Origin: Mycobacterium sp. IS-1264
GTDB taxonomy: Bacteria; Actinomycetota; Actinomycetes; Mycobacteriales; Mycobacteriaceae
Reading direction: 5' to 3'
Assembly (NCBI RefSeq): GCF_001954195.1
Contig: NZ_MBES01000016.1
Coordinates: 1 to 64,000, forward strand
Length of the DNA stretch: 64,000 bases
Below are positions 1-9,776 of the stretch, in pieces (position 1 is the first letter of the stretch; each line of letters opens with the position of its first letter). The notes under the pieces were generated by a model. That model was not told the DNA's origin. It saw only the letters and a program-made list of their open reading frames with translations, and did no database searches. The position numbers and the translations under genes are program-made.

Positions 1-2
1 CC

Positions 3-213
3 CCCGACACGATCGCCTCGCGCAAGATCGCGGTGCTGTCCCCCGACGCCGTCGACGTCGTCGGAACGCAGCGCTTCATCGAGCTCATGCAGCAGCGCGG
101 TGCAGTGGCGTGGGGCCAGGGGGCGGCGCGGTGTCAGACGGCGAGTTGCCCAGGGCCAGCAGCGTTTCCGCGGTGCGTCGGGATAGCTGCCAGCCGCCCT
201 GGAAGGGGGTGAA
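3..213 (+). other. Open frame at the left edge, possible C-terminal end of a gene
   Basis: A plus-strand frame is open from the window edge to a TGA at 211-213. The first 35 or so residues look protein-like (mixed hydrophobic and charged, with IAVLSPDAVDVVG and QRFIELM). It would overlap the 3' end of lppK by about 125 bp in antisense, which argues against the whole frame being a gene. I do not recognise it. Sequence left of the window would decide. Confidence 0.2.
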
Positions 214-651
214 CTCCATCGGGAACGTGAACTTGCCGTTGTTCGCCCGCGGGGTGTTGACGCTGACCGTCGCCATCACGTCGGAGGGATTCTTGTCGGA
301 CCACGCGAGGTTGTTCGCCGCGAAGGTCATCGGGAGGTAGCCGTTGTCCCGCAGCGCGTTGGTGAATTTGTCCAGGGTGGCCGCGCTCTCGGGGGTTGCC
401 CCCTCGACCAGGCTCACCTTGTTGATGCCCGGAACGTTCGGGTCGGCGAGCCGGTTCAGCACCTCGGTAAGCGCTTCGGGCGGGGGCAGCGGGGCGGTCG
501 GCGGAGCGACGATGACCGGACTCGACGCGGCGGGCACCGGCGCAGACGGACTCGAAGACGCGACCTTGGGTTCCTTGTGCGAGCACCCCGCGAGCCCGAT
601 GGCCGCCACGGCGATGGCGGCACTTAACGCAACGGACGGGTTTCGATGCAT
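85..651 (-). CDS. lppK: Putative lipoprotein LppK
   Basis: A 188-aa protein with a clear lipoprotein signal: short basic start, a hydrophobic stretch ([12 protein letters not shown]) and a lipobox LAGC with Cys at about residue 23. It is therefore predicted to be exported, lipidated and anchored on the outer face of the cytoplasmic membrane. A Ser/Pro/Ala-rich linker follows, then a roughly 110-residue globular domain. The tail is Pro-rich. It sits divergently beside mpa, the position of lppK (Rv2116) in M. tuberculosis, and the name rests on that synteny plus the lipobox. Molecular function is unknown. No strong Shine-Dalgarno is visible before the ATG. Confidence 0.85.
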   Translation of the reverse strand: MHRNPSVALSAAIAVAAIGLAGCSHKEPKVASSSPSAPVPAASSPVIVAPPTAPLPPPEALTEVLNRLADPNVPGINKVSLVEGATPESAATLDKFTNALRDNGYLPMTFAANNLAWSDKNPSDVMATVSVNTPRANNGKFTFPMEFTPFQGGWQLSRRTAETLLALGNSPSDTAPPPGPTPLHRAAA

Positions 652-962
652 CCGGTCGACTCAGTGGCGTGCTATTAGCGCACGCCTGATTCTTGCAGTG
701 GCGTGGCTGCGAGCGTCGAGCCAACGGGTGCAATGCAAGTCACACCTGCCGTCGCCGCGGCGACGTCCGCGACGGCCGCCACGCCTGTGGCGAGGGCTTT
801 TGGGATCACAGGTGTCCTTTCGGTGGTCCCGAATCGACGCTGAGGTTACCAGCGGGAGCAATGACGCGAATTTTGACGGCATTTGACTCCGCACATCTGG
901 CGGCAATCGCCGGTAGCGTTGATGTATCCACCGCGTTATTCGGGGCGGGAAAGGAGCGCAAC

Positions 963-2792
963 ATGGGTGACTCAGAGCGTTCTGAAGCATTCGGCACAGC
1001 TAGCGAAACCGACATGTCCAGCGACGATGCTGCCGAATTGGAACAGTTACGCCGTGAGGCAGCGATGCTGCGCGAGCAACTGGACCACGCGGTGGGGCCG
1101 CACGGCGCCGCCCGCTCGGCCCGCGACGTGCATCAGCTCGAAGCCCGCATCGACTCGTTGGCCGCACGCAATTCCAAATTAATGGAAACTCTTAAGGAGG
1201 CCCGCCAACAACTGCTCGCACTGCGCGAGGAAGTCGACCGGCTCGGCCAGCCGCCCAGCGGCTACGGCGTTCTCCTCGCCGCGCACGACGACGACACCGT
1301 CGACGTGTTCACCTCGGGCCGCAAGATGCGCCTGACATGCTCGCCGAACATTGACGCCACATTGCTGCGCAAGGGCCAGACCGTCCGGCTCAACGAGGCC
1401 TTGACCGTCGTCGAGGCCGGCACGTTCGAATCGGTCGGCGAGATCTCCACTCTGCGTGAGGTGCTCGCCGACGGCCACCGCGCGCTCGTCGTCGGACACG
1501 CCGACGAGGAACGCATCGTCTGGCTGGCCGAGCCGCTGGTCGCCGAGGACCTGCCCGACGGCGTTCCCGACGCTCTCAACGACGACACCAAGCCCCGCAA
1601 GCTGCGCCCCGGCGACTCGCTGCTGGTCGACACCAAGGCCGGCTACGCCTTCGAACGCATCCCCAAGGCCGAGGTCGAAGACCTGGTGCTGGAAGAGGTG
1701 CCGGACGTCAGCTACCAAGACATCGGCGGGCTTACCCGCCAGATCGAGCAGATCCGCGACGCGGTCGAGCTGCCGTTCCTGCACAAGGAGCTCTACCGCG
1801 AGTACGCGCTGCGCCCGCCGAAAGGCGTGCTGCTCTACGGGCCTCCCGGCTGCGGCAAGACGCTGATCGCCAAGGCGGTCGCCAACTCGTTGGCCAAGAA
1901 GATGGCCGAGGTGCGCGGCGACGACTCTCGCGAGGCGAAGTCGTACTTCCTGAACATCAAGGGCCCCGAGCTGCTGAATAAGTTCGTCGGCGAGACCGAG
2001 CGGCACATCCGGCTGATCTTCCAGCGGGCGCGTGAGAAGGCGTCGGAGGGAACGCCGGTAATCGTGTTCTTCGACGAGATGGACTCGATCTTCCGGACCC
2101 GCGGCACCGGCGTCTCGTCGGACGTCGAGACCACCGTGGTGCCGCAGCTGCTCAGCGAGATCGACGGCGTGGAGGGACTCGAGAACGTCATCGTGATCGG
2201 TGCGTCCAACCGCGAGGACATGATCGATCCCGCGATCCTGCGGCCGGGACGTCTGGACGTGAAGATCAAGATCGAGCGGCCCGATGCGGAAGCGGCACAA
2301 GACATCTACTCGAAGTACTTGACCGAGGCCCTGCCGGTGCACGCCGACGACCTCGCCGAGTTCGGCGGTGACCGTACGGCCTGCATCAAGGCGATGATCG
2401 AAAAGGTCGTCGACCGGATGTACGCCGAGATCGACGACAACCGGTTCCTGGAGGTCACCTACGCCAATGGCGACAAGGAAGTCATGTACTTCAAGGACTT
2501 CAACTCCGGGGCGATGATCCAGAATGTCGTCGACCGGGCGAAGAAGAACGCCATCAAGTCGGTGCTGGAGACCGGACAACCGGGGTTGCGCATTCAGCAT
2601 CTGCTCGATTCGATCGTCGACGAATTCGCCGAGAACGAGGACCTGCCCAACACCACCAATCCCGATGACTGGGCGCGGATTTCGGGCAAGAAGGGCGAGC
2701 GGATCGTGTACATCCGCACCCTGGTCACCGGCAAGTCGTCGAGCGCGTCGCGCGCCATCGACACCGAGTCGAACCTGGGTCAGTACCTGTAG
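963..2792 (+). CDS. mpa: Mycobacterial proteasomal ATPase Mpa (ARC)
   Basis: A 609-aa AAA ATPase that recognises pupylated proteins, unfolds them and threads them into the 20S proteasome. The N-terminal coiled coil (about residues 20-95) is the Pup-binding element. Next come tandem OB-type domains and the AAA module, with Walker A GPPGCGKT at residues 293-300 and a Walker B ending in FFDEMDS. The C-terminus GQYL carries the penultimate Tyr needed to dock on the proteasome ring. I chose ATG 963 because it has a GGAAAGGAG ribosome site 7-15 nt upstream and gives the 609-aa family length. The frame is open further upstream, but that extension is not protein-like. Unlike in many actinobacteria it is not directly next to pup: two minus-strand genes intervene. 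Confidence 0.98.
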   Translation: MGDSERSEAFGTASETDMSSDDAAELEQLRREAAMLREQLDHAVGPHGAARSARDVHQLEARIDSLAARNSKLMETLKEARQQLLALREEVDRLGQPPSGYGVLLAAHDDDTVDVFTSGRKMRLTCSPNIDATLLRKGQTVRLNEALTVVEAGTFESVGEISTLREVLADGHRALVVGHADEERIVWLAEPLVAEDLPDGVPDALNDDTKPRKLRPGDSLLVDTKAGYAFERIPKAEVEDLVLEEVPDVSYQDIGGLTRQIEQIRDAVELPFLHKELYREYALRPPKGVLLYGPPGCGKTLIAKAVANSLAKKMAEVRGDDSREAKSYFLNIKGPELLNKFVGETERHIRLIFQRAREKASEGTPVIVFFDEMDSIFRTRGTGVSSDVETTVVPQLLSEIDGVEGLENVIVIGASNREDMIDPAILRPGRLDVKIKIERPDAEAAQDIYSKYLTEALPVHADDLAEFGGDRTACIKAMIEKVVDRMYAEIDDNRFLEVTYANGDKEVMYFKDFNSGAMIQNVVDRAKKNAIKSVLETGQPGLRIQHLLDSIVDEFAENEDLPNTTNPDDWARISGKKGERIVYIRTLVTGKSSSASRAIDTESNLGQYL

Positions 2793-2805
2793 CGCTAACC
2801 GCTAC
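2789..2805. terminator. Small inverted repeat at a convergent gene junction
   Basis: GTAGCG (2789-2794) and CGCTAC (2800-2805) form a perfect 6-bp stem with a 5-nt loop, just at the mpa stop and 4 nt before the 3' end of the convergent neighbour. There is no U-tract. It could be a weak bidirectional terminator or chance. Confidence 0.3.
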
Positions 2806-2809
2806 CGGG

Positions 2810-3418
2810 TCAGTCGAATTCGAGCGAGTAGCTGTTGGTGAGGTCGTCCTGCGTGACCTGGGCGGGGCGAGTCCTGGTATCCACCCGCAGCGTTTCGGTG
2901 AGCACGCGCGGCTCGTAGCGCCACCCGTCGGGCAGGTTCAGGCGGCCGGCCAAGCCGGGCAGGTCGGCCCTCGACAGGTTGGGGTCGACGACCTGGCTCC
3001 ACGTCTGCATCACCCAGCGCCGCCCGTCGGGGTCGACGAGTTCGTAGACCTCTGCACCGGCGTCGAAGACGAAGACGGTGTTGCGGCTCACCTCGTTGGC
3101 GCTGTAGGGCGCGGGGTTCATCGACGACATCGCGACGGTGGCCTGCTTGATCATTTCGATTCCGCCGAAGGTCTTCCGCTCCTGCGGGCCCTGCGGCTCC
3201 TTTTCGATGGCGTTCATCAGCCAGTAGCGCGGACCGTTGAGCAGGGCTGCGGCCGCGCCGTTTTCGGCGGCGATGGCCTGTGCGTCGAGCTTGGACCACA
3301 GCTCGGCCGGACAATCGTTGAGCGGGAAGCTGTTGTAGACGGTGGCCTGCGGGCCGGACTCACCGACCTGGACGAGAAGCACCTCGCCGTAACGTTTTCC
3401 GGACAGATCCTCGGCCAT
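2810..3418 (-). CDS. Conserved hypothetical protein (Rv2114-like)
   Basis: A 202-aa soluble protein without signal peptide or membrane segment. The N-terminal part (residues 1-60) opens with a beta-hairpin-like stretch. The middle holds WVMQTWSQVVDP, a pattern I cannot assign to a known fold. Its place between mpa and the multi-TM gene matches Rv2114 of M. tuberculosis, so it is a conserved neighbour of the Pup-proteasome system, but no role in it is known to me. The ATG at 3418 is preceded by TAATTT and a 6-nt spacer, suggesting a leaderless start of its own. That box overlaps the stop codon of the upstream gene. Confidence 0.85.
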   Translation of the reverse strand: MAEDLSGKRYGEVLLVQVGESGPQATVYNSFPLNDCPAELWSKLDAQAIAAENGAAAALLNGPRYWLMNAIEKEPQGPQERKTFGGIEMIKQATVAMSSMNPAPYSANEVSRNTVFVFDAGAEVYELVDPDGRRWVMQTWSQVVDPNLSRADLPGLAGRLNLPDGWRYEPRVLTETLRVDTRTRPAQVTQDDLTNSYSLEFD

Positions 3419-3430
3419 CAGGCGAAATTA
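3419..3430 (-). promoter_or_regulatory. Candidate leaderless -10 box for the 2810-3418 gene
   Basis: On the minus strand TAATTT (3430-3425) is followed by 6 nt and then the ATG at 3418. It fits the mycobacterial TANNNT -10 with transcription starting at the start codon. No clear -35 was seen. Confidence 0.4.
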
Positions 3431-4735
3431 ATCATTGGCGTGAGCGCCGTCAACAGCGCCGTCAACAGCGCGCCCGTCAACAGCACACGCGGTCAACGCG
3501 ACGGCGCCGCGGTAGCGGTTGCGCGCGATCAGTGTGGTGCGCAGGTCGTCGATCAGCGGGTCGAGGAATGTCGAGCGGTACTCGGCGTCGCCAGCCGCGC
3601 GGGCACTGATGTACATGAACGTCAGCGCGCCGAGGAAAAGCGTCATGTGGATCAGCGAATCCGGCACCTGGAGCGTCAATCCCAACACCGTCGAAGTGCT
3701 CTTGTAGGTGTGGGTCCACTCGTTGAGCAGCTCAGGGCTGAGGATGATCAGCCCCAGGATGAAGTAGATGACGGTGGTGACCACCGCCACCACCAGGATC
3801 TGCGCCAACTGCGAGGCGGCGAGCACGAACACGACATTGGCGCGTTCGGTCCTTTTCAGCGGGGCGCAGTCATGCGTATCGAGCATCGTCGCGAACGGCG
3901 TCTGGGCGAGCTTCTCAGTGCCGGCGAGCTTCTCGGTGTCGTCGGGCCCGGTGTCATCGGGGCCGGTGTCATCGGGCCCTGTGTCATCGGGGGGCGTGTC
4001 GCTGGGCCGCACAGTCGTCGAGCGCAGCATCGGCCGCACTCGTTCGAGGGTGGCCGACACGACGAAGGCCGCGGCGATCGACACCAGAAACGCCATCGCC
4101 AGCACCAGCCGCTTGCCGCTGATCGTCGCGGCCATCAGCCAGACGTAGGTGTTGAAGAACACCAACGCGGTCAGCAGCACCACCGGCAGCGCCCGCACCG
4201 CCAAGGCGCCGACGGTGGCAAGGTGCGAGAGCATCATCCGCACCGCCCAGCCCACCACCGAACCCGCGCCGGCGCCGGTCAGGATCAGCACCGCGGCCAC
4301 GACGACCGCTTCCTGCACCAGCTGCGAGGGCCCGCCCACGGTCGCCGCGACGCACGCCACGACGACGACCGCGACGGTCGCGACGGCCGCGCGGGTGCGG
4401 CCGCTGCGTGACCGGGACACCACCCAGCCGACAACGGCCATCAGCGGAAGCGCCAGCCCGATGATTGCGAGCACGATCCATTCGGAAGTTGTCGGCTCGC
4501 CGGTGATCTCGACATCGTTGCCGCCGGTGATCAAGTAGACCGGCAGGACGCAGGCCTGCAACGTCGCGTAGGCAGCCAGCATGGGAGCCGACCGCGGCCA
4601 GAGCCGTCGCCACCGCGCCCGCCTGGTGAGCACCGAGGGCAGGCCCCGCTCCAAGAACCAGCTTTCGGCCGCGGAGCCCGCCGTCTCGCGGCTGTCCGTC
4701 CGGCGGCCCGAACTCTGGCGCAGCGAGAGGTCCAT
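3428..4735 (-). CDS. Conserved multi-spanning membrane protein (Rv2113-like)
   Basis: A 435-aa integral membrane protein. I see about ten hydrophobic segments. The first is near residue 55 (a long Leu/Val/Ile stretch around [10 protein letters not shown]), then several in residues 85-220, and two near the C-terminus ([19 protein letters not shown] and a segment starting [13 protein letters not shown]). A cytosolic-looking linker at about residues 245-270 carries four copies of an Asp/Thr/Gly/Pro pentapeptide encoded by 15-bp repeats. The gene is divergent from dop and 9 bp upstream of the Rv2114-like gene. No catalytic motif is evident and transport activity is only a guess. Confidence 0.85.
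   Translation of the reverse strand: MDLSLRQSSGRRTDSRETAGSAAESWFLERGLPSVLTRRARWRRLWPRSAPMLAAYATLQACVLPVYLITGGNDVEITGEPTTSEWIVLAIIGLALPLMAVVGWVVSRSRSGRTRAAVATVAVVVVACVAATVGGPSQLVQEAVVVAAVLILTGAGAGSVVGWAVRMMLSHLATVGALAVRALPVVLLTALVFFNTYVWLMAATISGKRLVLAMAFLVSIAAAFVVSATLERVRPMLRSTTVRPSDTPPDDTGPDDTGPDDTGPDDTEKLAGTEKLAQTPFATMLDTHDCAPLKRTERANVVFVLAASQLAQILVVAVVTTVIYFILGLIILSPELLNEWTHTYKSTSTVLGLTLQVPDSLIHMTLFLGALTFMYISARAAGDAEYRSTFLDPLIDDLRTTLIARNRYRGAVALTACAVDGRAVDGAVDGAHAND
3935..3994. repeat. Four 15-bp in-frame tandem repeats
   Basis: Units at 3935-3949, 3950-3964, 3965-3979 and 3980-3994, all variants of GGTGTCATCGGGCCC. They encode a DTGPD-type pentapeptide repeat in the loop of the membrane protein read on the minus strand. 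The copy number is likely variable between strains. Confidence 0.9.
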
Positions 4736-4862
4736 GCCGGCTCACCCTAGTGTCGAAACGGCCCGCGCGGAGGCTGTTGCCAGGCTCAATTCGGAGCCCG
4801 GGAACATGACCGGTCATGTGCCCGGCTTACCCCCGCTGCGGGGGCCGCGTCGTCGCCGGGCC

Positions 4863-4874
4863 TATCTTGAAGTA
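4863..4874 (+). promoter_or_regulatory. Candidate leaderless promoter of dop
   Basis: TATCTT (4863-4868) followed by GAAGTA and then the dop ATG at 4875. A TANNNT -10 box six bases before the start codon, with no Shine-Dalgarno, is the pattern of leaderless mycobacterial mRNAs. Confidence 0.55.
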
Positions 4875-6383
4875 ATGCAACGGATTATCGGGACGGAGGT
4901 TGAGTACGGCATTTCGTCGCCGTCGGACCCGACCGCCAACCCGATCCTCACCTCGACGCAGGCGGTGTTGGCCTATGCCGCCGCCGCCGGTATCCAGCGC
5001 GCCAAACGGACTCGTTGGGACTACGAGGTGGAATCGCCGCTGCGTGACGCCCGTGGCTTCGACCTGAGCCGGTCGGCCGGGCCGCCGCCCGTGGTCGACG
5101 CCGACGAGGTCGGCGCGGCCAACATGATCCTGACCAACGGCGCGCGCCTCTACGTCGACCACGCCCACCCGGAATACTCCGCGCCGGAGTGCACCGACCC
5201 GCTGGACGCGGTGATCTGGGACAAGGCGGGCGAGCGGGTGATGGAGGCCGCCGCCCGGCACGTCGCGAGCGTGCCCGGAGCGGCGAAACTGCAGCTCTAC
5301 AAGAACAACGTCGACGGCAAGGGCGCGTCCTACGGGTCGCACGAGAACTACCTGATGTCCCGCCAGACGCCGTTCTCGGCCATCATCGCCGGTCTCACCC
5401 CGTTCCTGGTGTCGCGGCAGGTGATCACCGGATCCGGCCGCGTCGGCATCGGGCCCTCCGGTGACGAGCCCGGGTTCCAGCTGTCCCAGCGGTCCGACTA
5501 CATCGAGGTCGAGGTCGGGCTGGAGACCACGCTCAAACGCGGCATCATCAACACCCGCGACGAACCGCACGCCGACGCCGACCGGTACCGCAGGCTGCAC
5601 GTCATCATCGGCGATGCGAACCTCGCCGAGACGTCGACCTACCTGAAACTGGGCACCACGGCGCTGGTGCTCGACCTCATCGAAGAGGGCCCAGAACACG
5701 GGATCGACCTGACCGACCTGGCGTTGGCCCGGCCGGTGCACGCCGTCCACGCGATCAGCCGCGACCCGTCGCTGCGGGCCGCGGTGGCCCTGGTCGACGG
5801 GCGCGAGCTGACCGGCCTTGCGCTGCAACGCATCTACCTCGATCGGGTGGCCAAGCTGGTCGACAGCCGCGACCCCGACGCGCGTGCGGCCGACATCGTC
5901 GAGACGTGGGCGCACGTGCTCGATCAGCTCGAGCGCGACCCGATGGACTGCGCCGAGCTGCTGGACTGGCCGGCCAAGCTGCGGCTGCTCGAGGGGTTCC
6001 GCCAGCGGGAGAACCTGAGCTGGTCGGCGCCCCGGCTGCACCTCGTCGACCTGCAATATTCGGACGTCCGGCTGGACAAGGGCCTCTACAACCGGCTGGT
6101 GGCGCGCGGCTCCATGAAGCGTCTGGTCAACGAACACCAGGTTCTCGACGCGGTCGACAACCCGCCCACGGACACCCGCGCGTACTTCCGTGGCGAATGC
6201 CTGCGCAGGTTCGGCGCCGATATCGCCGCGGCCAGTTGGGACTCGGTGATCTTCGATCTGGGCGGCGATTCGCTGGTGCGCATCCCGACGCTGGAGCCGC
6301 TGCGGGGCAGCAAGGCACACGTCGGAGCGCTATTGGACTCCGTGGACAGCGCGGTCGAACTGGTGGAACAACTAACCAGCTAG
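4875..6383 (+). CDS. dop: Pup deamidase/depupylase Dop
   Basis: A 502-aa carboxylate-amine/glutamine-synthetase-like enzyme. Using ATP as cofactor, it deamidates the C-terminal Gln of Pup to Glu and also removes Pup from tagged proteins. The start [12 protein letters not shown] carries the metal-binding Glu of the family, and [18 protein letters not shown] is the conserved nucleotide/metal region. The large insertion absent from PafA (about residues 40-75, with [13 protein letters not shown]) is the Dop loop. ATG 4875 matches the family N-terminus. The frame runs open upstream for about 98 more codons that are not conserved-looking. pup follows after 74 bp. Confidence 0.98.
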   Translation: MQRIIGTEVEYGISSPSDPTANPILTSTQAVLAYAAAAGIQRAKRTRWDYEVESPLRDARGFDLSRSAGPPPVVDADEVGAANMILTNGARLYVDHAHPEYSAPECTDPLDAVIWDKAGERVMEAAARHVASVPGAAKLQLYKNNVDGKGASYGSHENYLMSRQTPFSAIIAGLTPFLVSRQVITGSGRVGIGPSGDEPGFQLSQRSDYIEVEVGLETTLKRGIINTRDEPHADADRYRRLHVIIGDANLAETSTYLKLGTTALVLDLIEEGPEHGIDLTDLALARPVHAVHAISRDPSLRAAVALVDGRELTGLALQRIYLDRVAKLVDSRDPDARAADIVETWAHVLDQLERDPMDCAELLDWPAKLRLLEGFRQRENLSWSAPRLHLVDLQYSDVRLDKGLYNRLVARGSMKRLVNEHQVLDAVDNPPTDTRAYFRGECLRRFGADIAAASWDSVIFDLGGDSLVRIPTLEPLRGSKAHVGALLDSVDSAVELVEQLTS

Positions 6384-6417
6384 GCCCGTTAAACCGGGAA
6401 ACGTCGGCGTTGACCGG

Positions 6418-6423
6418 TACTGT
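6418..6423 (+). promoter_or_regulatory. Candidate -10 box of the pup-prcB-prcA operon
   Basis: TACTGT (6418-6423) would place a transcription start near 6430, giving a leader of about 28 nt that contains the pup ribosome site. No good -35 is evident, so this is tentative. Confidence 0.35.
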
Positions 6424-6457
6424 AGAGAAACAGGCCCAGACCTAGCAGGAGGCGGCG

Positions 6458-6652
6458 ATGGCTCAGGAGCAGACCAAGCGTGGCGGTGGCGGCGGTGACG
6501 ACGACGATGTCACCGGTACCACAGCCGCGGGCCAAGAGCGCCGCGAGAAGTTAGCCGAGGAGACCGACGATCTGCTCGACGAGATTGACGACGTCCTTGA
6601 GGAGAACGCGGAGGACTTCGTCCGTGCGTACGTCCAAAAGGGCGGACAGTGA
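6458..6652 (+). CDS. pup: Prokaryotic ubiquitin-like protein Pup
   Basis: A 64-aa intrinsically disordered protein modifier. It has a Gly/Asp-rich N-terminus, a central acidic helix-forming region ([20 protein letters not shown]) that binds the Mpa coiled coil, and the C-terminus KGGQ. The final Gln must be deamidated to Glu by Dop before PafA can couple it to substrate lysines. A strong AGGAGG (6447-6452) lies 5 nt before the ATG. The stop codon overlaps the GTG start of prcB by 4 nt, so the modifier and the proteasome are translationally coupled. Confidence 0.99.
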   Translation: MAQEQTKRGGGGGDDDDVTGTTAAGQERREKLAEETDDLLDEIDDVLEENAEDFVRAYVQKGGQ

Positions 6653-7569
6653 CCTGGCCGTTCTCTGATCGTCTGCCCATCAACTCGGCATTTTCCGGAA
6701 CCTCAGGGTTAAACCCGTCCTCGTTCGCTGATTTGTTGCGCCGCCAAGCGCCCGAGCTGCTGCCGGCGGTCCTCGGCGGGGGTCAATCGGGGAGCGTTCA
6801 ATCGGGGGGTGGTCCATCGGGGAGCGGTCAACCCGGTGGGCAATTTGCGCATGGCACCACGATCGTCGCGCTGAAATACCCCGGCGGTGTCCTGATCGCC
6901 GGTGATCGGCGTTCCACGCAGGGCAACATGATCTCCGGCCGTGACGTGCGGAAGGTGTACATCACCGACGACTACACCGCCACCGGCATCGCCGGCGTCG
7001 CCGCGATCGCGGTTGAGTTCGCCCGCCTTTACGCGGTGGAACTCGAGCACTACGAGAAACTCGAAGGGGTACCGCTCACCTTTGCCGGCAAGGTCAACCG
7101 GCTGGCGATCATGGTGCGCGGCAACCTGGCGGCCGCGATGCAGGGCCTGGTGGCCCTGCCGCTGCTGGTGGGCTACGACATCCACGCGGCCGATCCGGAA
7201 AGCGCCGGCCGCATCGTCACTTTCGACGCCGCCGGCGGCTGGAACATCGAAGAAGAGGGGTATCAGTCGGTGGGGTCGGGGTCGATCTTCGCCAAGTCTT
7301 CGATGAAGAAGCTGTATTCGCAGGTGACTGATGCCGATTCGGGGTTGCGGGTCGCCATCGAGGCGCTCTACGACGCCGCCGACGACGATTCGGCCACCGG
7401 CGGCCCGGACCTGGTCCGCGGCATCTATCCGACCGCGGTCACCATCGGCGCCGACGGGGCGGTCGACGTACCCGAGGGCCGCATCTCCGAGCTGGCTCGT
7501 GAGGTCATCGAAAGTCGTTCGCGCGCTGACACTTTCGGCCCTGACGCCGAGCCGCGGGGTGACAAGTGA
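6649..7569 (+). CDS. prcB: 20S proteasome beta subunit PrcB
   Basis: A 306-aa precursor. Autocleavage before Thr70 (in [15 protein letters not shown]) exposes the N-terminal nucleophile, and the GDRRST and KVYITDDY motifs are typical of the beta subunit. Start GTG 6649 overlaps the pup stop. The propeptide is about 69 residues, longer than I recall for M. tuberculosis (Thr at 57-58). The excess is a Gly/Ser/Gln-rich stretch at residues 43-65 encoded by 15-bp repeats. The mature part looks fully conserved. It is followed by prcA with a 4-nt overlap. PrcB forms the two inner heptameric rings. Confidence 0.98.
   Translation: MTWPFSDRLPINSAFSGTSGLNPSSFADLLRRQAPELLPAVLGGGQSGSVQSGGGPSGSGQPGGQFAHGTTIVALKYPGGVLIAGDRRSTQGNMISGRDVRKVYITDDYTATGIAGVAAIAVEFARLYAVELEHYEKLEGVPLTFAGKVNRLAIMVRGNLAAAMQGLVALPLLVGYDIHAADPESAGRIVTFDAAGGWNIEEEGYQSVGSGSIFAKSSMKKLYSQVTDADSGLRVAIEALYDAADDDSATGGPDLVRGIYPTAVTIGADGAVDVPEGRISELAREVIESRSRADTFGPDAEPRGDK
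6783..6842. repeat. Degenerate 15-bp tandem repeats in the prcB propeptide
   Basis: Units at 6783-6797, 6798-6812, 6813-6827 and a worn one at 6828-6842, all around TCAATCGGGGAGCGT. They are in frame and encode the Ser/Gly/Gln-rich insertion just before the autocleavage site. Confidence 0.85.
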
Positions 7570-8339
7570 GTTTCCCGTACTTCATTTCTCCCGAGCAGGC
7601 GATGCGCGAGCGCAGCGAGCTCGCGCGCAAGGGCATCGCCCGGGGCAAAAGCGTGGTGGCGCTTGCCTACTCGGACGGTGTGCTGTTCGTTGCGGAAAAC
7701 CCGTCGCGGTCCCTGCAGAAGATCAGCGAGCTTTACGACCGCGTCGGCTTTGCGGCCGCGGGCAAGTTCAACGAGTTCGACAACCTGCGCCGCGGCGGCA
7801 TCCAATTCGCCGACACCCGGGGTTACGCCTACGACCGCCGCGACGTCACCGGCCGGCAGCTGGCCAATGTCTACGCGCAGACGCTGGGCACCATCTTCAC
7901 CGAGCAGGCCAAGCCGTACGAGGTCGAGTTGTGCGTCGCCGAGGTCGCGCACTACGGCGAGACGAAACCACCTGAGCTGTATCGGATTACCTACGACGGG
8001 TCGATCGCCGACGAGCCGCATTTCGTGGTGATGGGCGGCACCACCGAGCCGATCGCCAACGCGCTCAAGGAGTCCTACGCCGAGAACGCCGATCTGCACG
8101 ACGCCTTGCACATCGCGGTGGACGCGCTGCGGGCCGGCAGCGACGGCTCGAACGGCGACCAGGCCTCCCTCGAAGGGGCCAGTCTGGAGGTCGCCATCCT
8201 GGACGCCAACCGGCCGCGTCGCGCATTTCGCCGGCTTGGGCGCTCCACCCTGGAACGCCTGCTCGACCAGGCCGGTTCGAAGGGCCCGAAATCCGACTCG
8301 AAATCCGACTCGAAATCCGACGACGAATCCGACGACTGA
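7566..8339 (+). CDS. prcA: 20S proteasome alpha subunit PrcA
   Basis: A 257-aa alpha subunit that forms the outer gating rings where Mpa docks. It begins [20 protein letters not shown], whose N-terminal residues act as the gate, and contains [20 protein letters not shown] as its first strands. GTG 7566 overlaps the prcB stop by 4 nt. The tail is extended relative to the usual length of about 248 residues by a low-complexity Lys/Ser/Asp stretch ending DDESDD, encoded by a 12-bp repeat. Alpha subunits lack the catalytic Thr, as here. Confidence 0.98.
   Translation: MSFPYFISPEQAMRERSELARKGIARGKSVVALAYSDGVLFVAENPSRSLQKISELYDRVGFAAAGKFNEFDNLRRGGIQFADTRGYAYDRRDVTGRQLANVYAQTLGTIFTEQAKPYEVELCVAEVAHYGETKPPELYRITYDGSIADEPHFVVMGGTTEPIANALKESYAENADLHDALHIAVDALRAGSDGSNGDQASLEGASLEVAILDANRPRRAFRRLGRSTLERLLDQAGSKGPKSDSKSDSKSDDESDD
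8289..8336. repeat. Four 12-bp tandem repeats in the prcA tail
   Basis: AAATCCGACTCG at 8289-8300 and 8301-8312, then AAATCCGACGAC at 8313-8324 and a variant at 8325-8336. They encode the acidic Lys-Ser-Asp-Ser tail of PrcA. Confidence 0.9.
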
Positions 8340-8393
8340 CCCCCCGTAACATCCGTGGGCGCGGCATGCTCACGGTCGCGGTCTGAGAACCAG

Positions 8394-8406
8394 TACCCTC
8401 AATTGT
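8394..8406 (+). promoter_or_regulatory. Candidate leaderless promoter of pafA
   Basis: TACCCT (8394-8399) lies 7 nt before the pafA GTG at 8407, with no ribosome site. It suggests pafA-pafB-pafC is transcribed separately from prcBA despite the short 67-bp gap. Confidence 0.5.
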
Positions 8407-9765
8407 GTGCAGCGTCGAATTATGGGCATCGAGACCGAGTTCGGTGTCACCTGCACGTTCCACGGCCACCGGCGGCTGAGCCCGGACGAGGTCGCCCGCT
8501 ATTTGTTCCGCCGCGTCGTCTCCTGGGGCCGCAGCTCCAACGTTTTCCTGCGGAACGGCGCGCGCCTGTACCTCGATGTCGGCAGCCATCCCGAGTACGC
8601 CACCGCCGAATGCGACAGCCTGGTCCAGCTGGTCACGCACGACCGGGCAGGCGAATGGGTGCTGGAAGACCTGCTGGTCGACGCCGAGCAGCGGCTGGCC
8701 GACGAGGGCATCGGCGGCGACATCTATCTGTTCAAGAACAACACCGATTCGGCGGGCAACTCCTACGGCTGCCACGAGAACTACCTGATCGTGCGGGCCG
8801 GTGAGTTCTCCCGGATCTCCGACGTGCTGCTGCCCTTTCTGGTCACGCGCCAGCTGATTTGCGGGGCCGGCAAGGTGCTGCAGACCCCCAAGGCCGCAAC
8901 GTTCTGCCTGAGCCAGCGCGCCGAGCACATCTGGGAGGGCGTCTCGTCGGCCACCACCCGCAGCCGTCCGATCATCAACACCCGCGACGAGCCGCATGCC
9001 GACGCCGAGAAGTACCGGCGGCTGCACGTCATCGTCGGCGACTCCAACATGTGCGAGACCACCACCATGCTCAAGGTGGGCACCGCGGCGCTGGTGCTGG
9101 AGATGATCGAAGCCGGTGTCCCGTTCCGCGACTTCTCGCTGGACAACCCCATCCGCGCCATCCGCGAGGTCAGCCACGATGTCACCGGCCGCCGGCCGGT
9201 GCGGCTGGCGGGCGGGCGACAGGCCAGCGCGCTGGACATCCAGCGGGAGTACTACAGCCGCGCCGTCGAGCATCTGCAGGTCCGCGAGCCCAACGCGCAG
9301 ATCGAGCAGGTCGTCGACCTGTGGGGCCGTCAGCTCGACGCCGTCGAGAGCCAGGACTTCGCGAAGGTGGACACCGAGATCGACTGGGTGATCAAGCGCA
9401 AGCTGTTCCAGCGGTACCAGGACCGCTACGACATGGAGCTGTCCGACCCGAAGATCGCCCAGCTGGATCTGGCGTACCACGACATCAAGCGGGGCCGCGG
9501 GGTCTTCGACCTACTGCAGCGCAAGGGTCTGGCCACCCGCGTCACCACCGACGAGGACATCGCGGAAGCCGTCGACCAGCCGCCGCAGACCACCCGCGCC
9601 CGGCTGCGCGGCGAATTCATCAGCGCCGCCCAGGCCGCGGGCCGCGACTTCACCGTCGACTGGGTACACCTCAAACTGAACGACCAGGCCCAGCGCACCG
9701 TGCTGTGCAAAGATCCGTTCCGGGCCGTCGACGAGCGGGTCAAACGGCTGATCGCGAGCATGTAA
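8407..9765 (+). CDS. pafA: Pup-protein ligase PafA
   Basis: A 452-aa ligase that phosphorylates the C-terminal Glu of deamidated Pup with ATP and joins it to substrate lysines through an isopeptide bond. It belongs to the same carboxylate-amine fold as Dop. Seen here are the N-terminal MGIETEFGV with the metal-binding Glu, [16 protein letters not shown], the [18 protein letters not shown] segment shared with Dop, and the C-terminal [16 protein letters not shown] that is characteristic of PafA. Length and both termini match the M. tuberculosis protein. It lacks the Dop loop. pafB starts 11 nt downstream. Confidence 0.99.
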   Translation: MQRRIMGIETEFGVTCTFHGHRRLSPDEVARYLFRRVVSWGRSSNVFLRNGARLYLDVGSHPEYATAECDSLVQLVTHDRAGEWVLEDLLVDAEQRLADEGIGGDIYLFKNNTDSAGNSYGCHENYLIVRAGEFSRISDVLLPFLVTRQLICGAGKVLQTPKAATFCLSQRAEHIWEGVSSATTRSRPIINTRDEPHADAEKYRRLHVIVGDSNMCETTTMLKVGTAALVLEMIEAGVPFRDFSLDNPIRAIREVSHDVTGRRPVRLAGGRQASALDIQREYYSRAVEHLQVREPNAQIEQVVDLWGRQLDAVESQDFAKVDTEIDWVIKRKLFQRYQDRYDMELSDPKIAQLDLAYHDIKRGRGVFDLLQRKGLATRVTTDEDIAEAVDQPPQTTRARLRGEFISAAQAAGRDFTVDWVHLKLNDQAQRTVLCKDPFRAVDERVKRLIASM

Positions 9766-9776
9766 CTCTGGAGCAA

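Noticed and set aside
1179..2600. 473-aa minus-strand open frame antisense to mpa
   Set aside because: Composition (His, Val, Gln, Arg) is that of an antisense shadow of GC-rich coding DNA. mpa on the other strand is unambiguous.
8859..9776. N-terminal extension of the pafB frame into pafA
   Set aside because: The extra 306 residues are an Arg/Pro-rich shifted reading of pafA; the conserved winged helix starts at ATG 9777.
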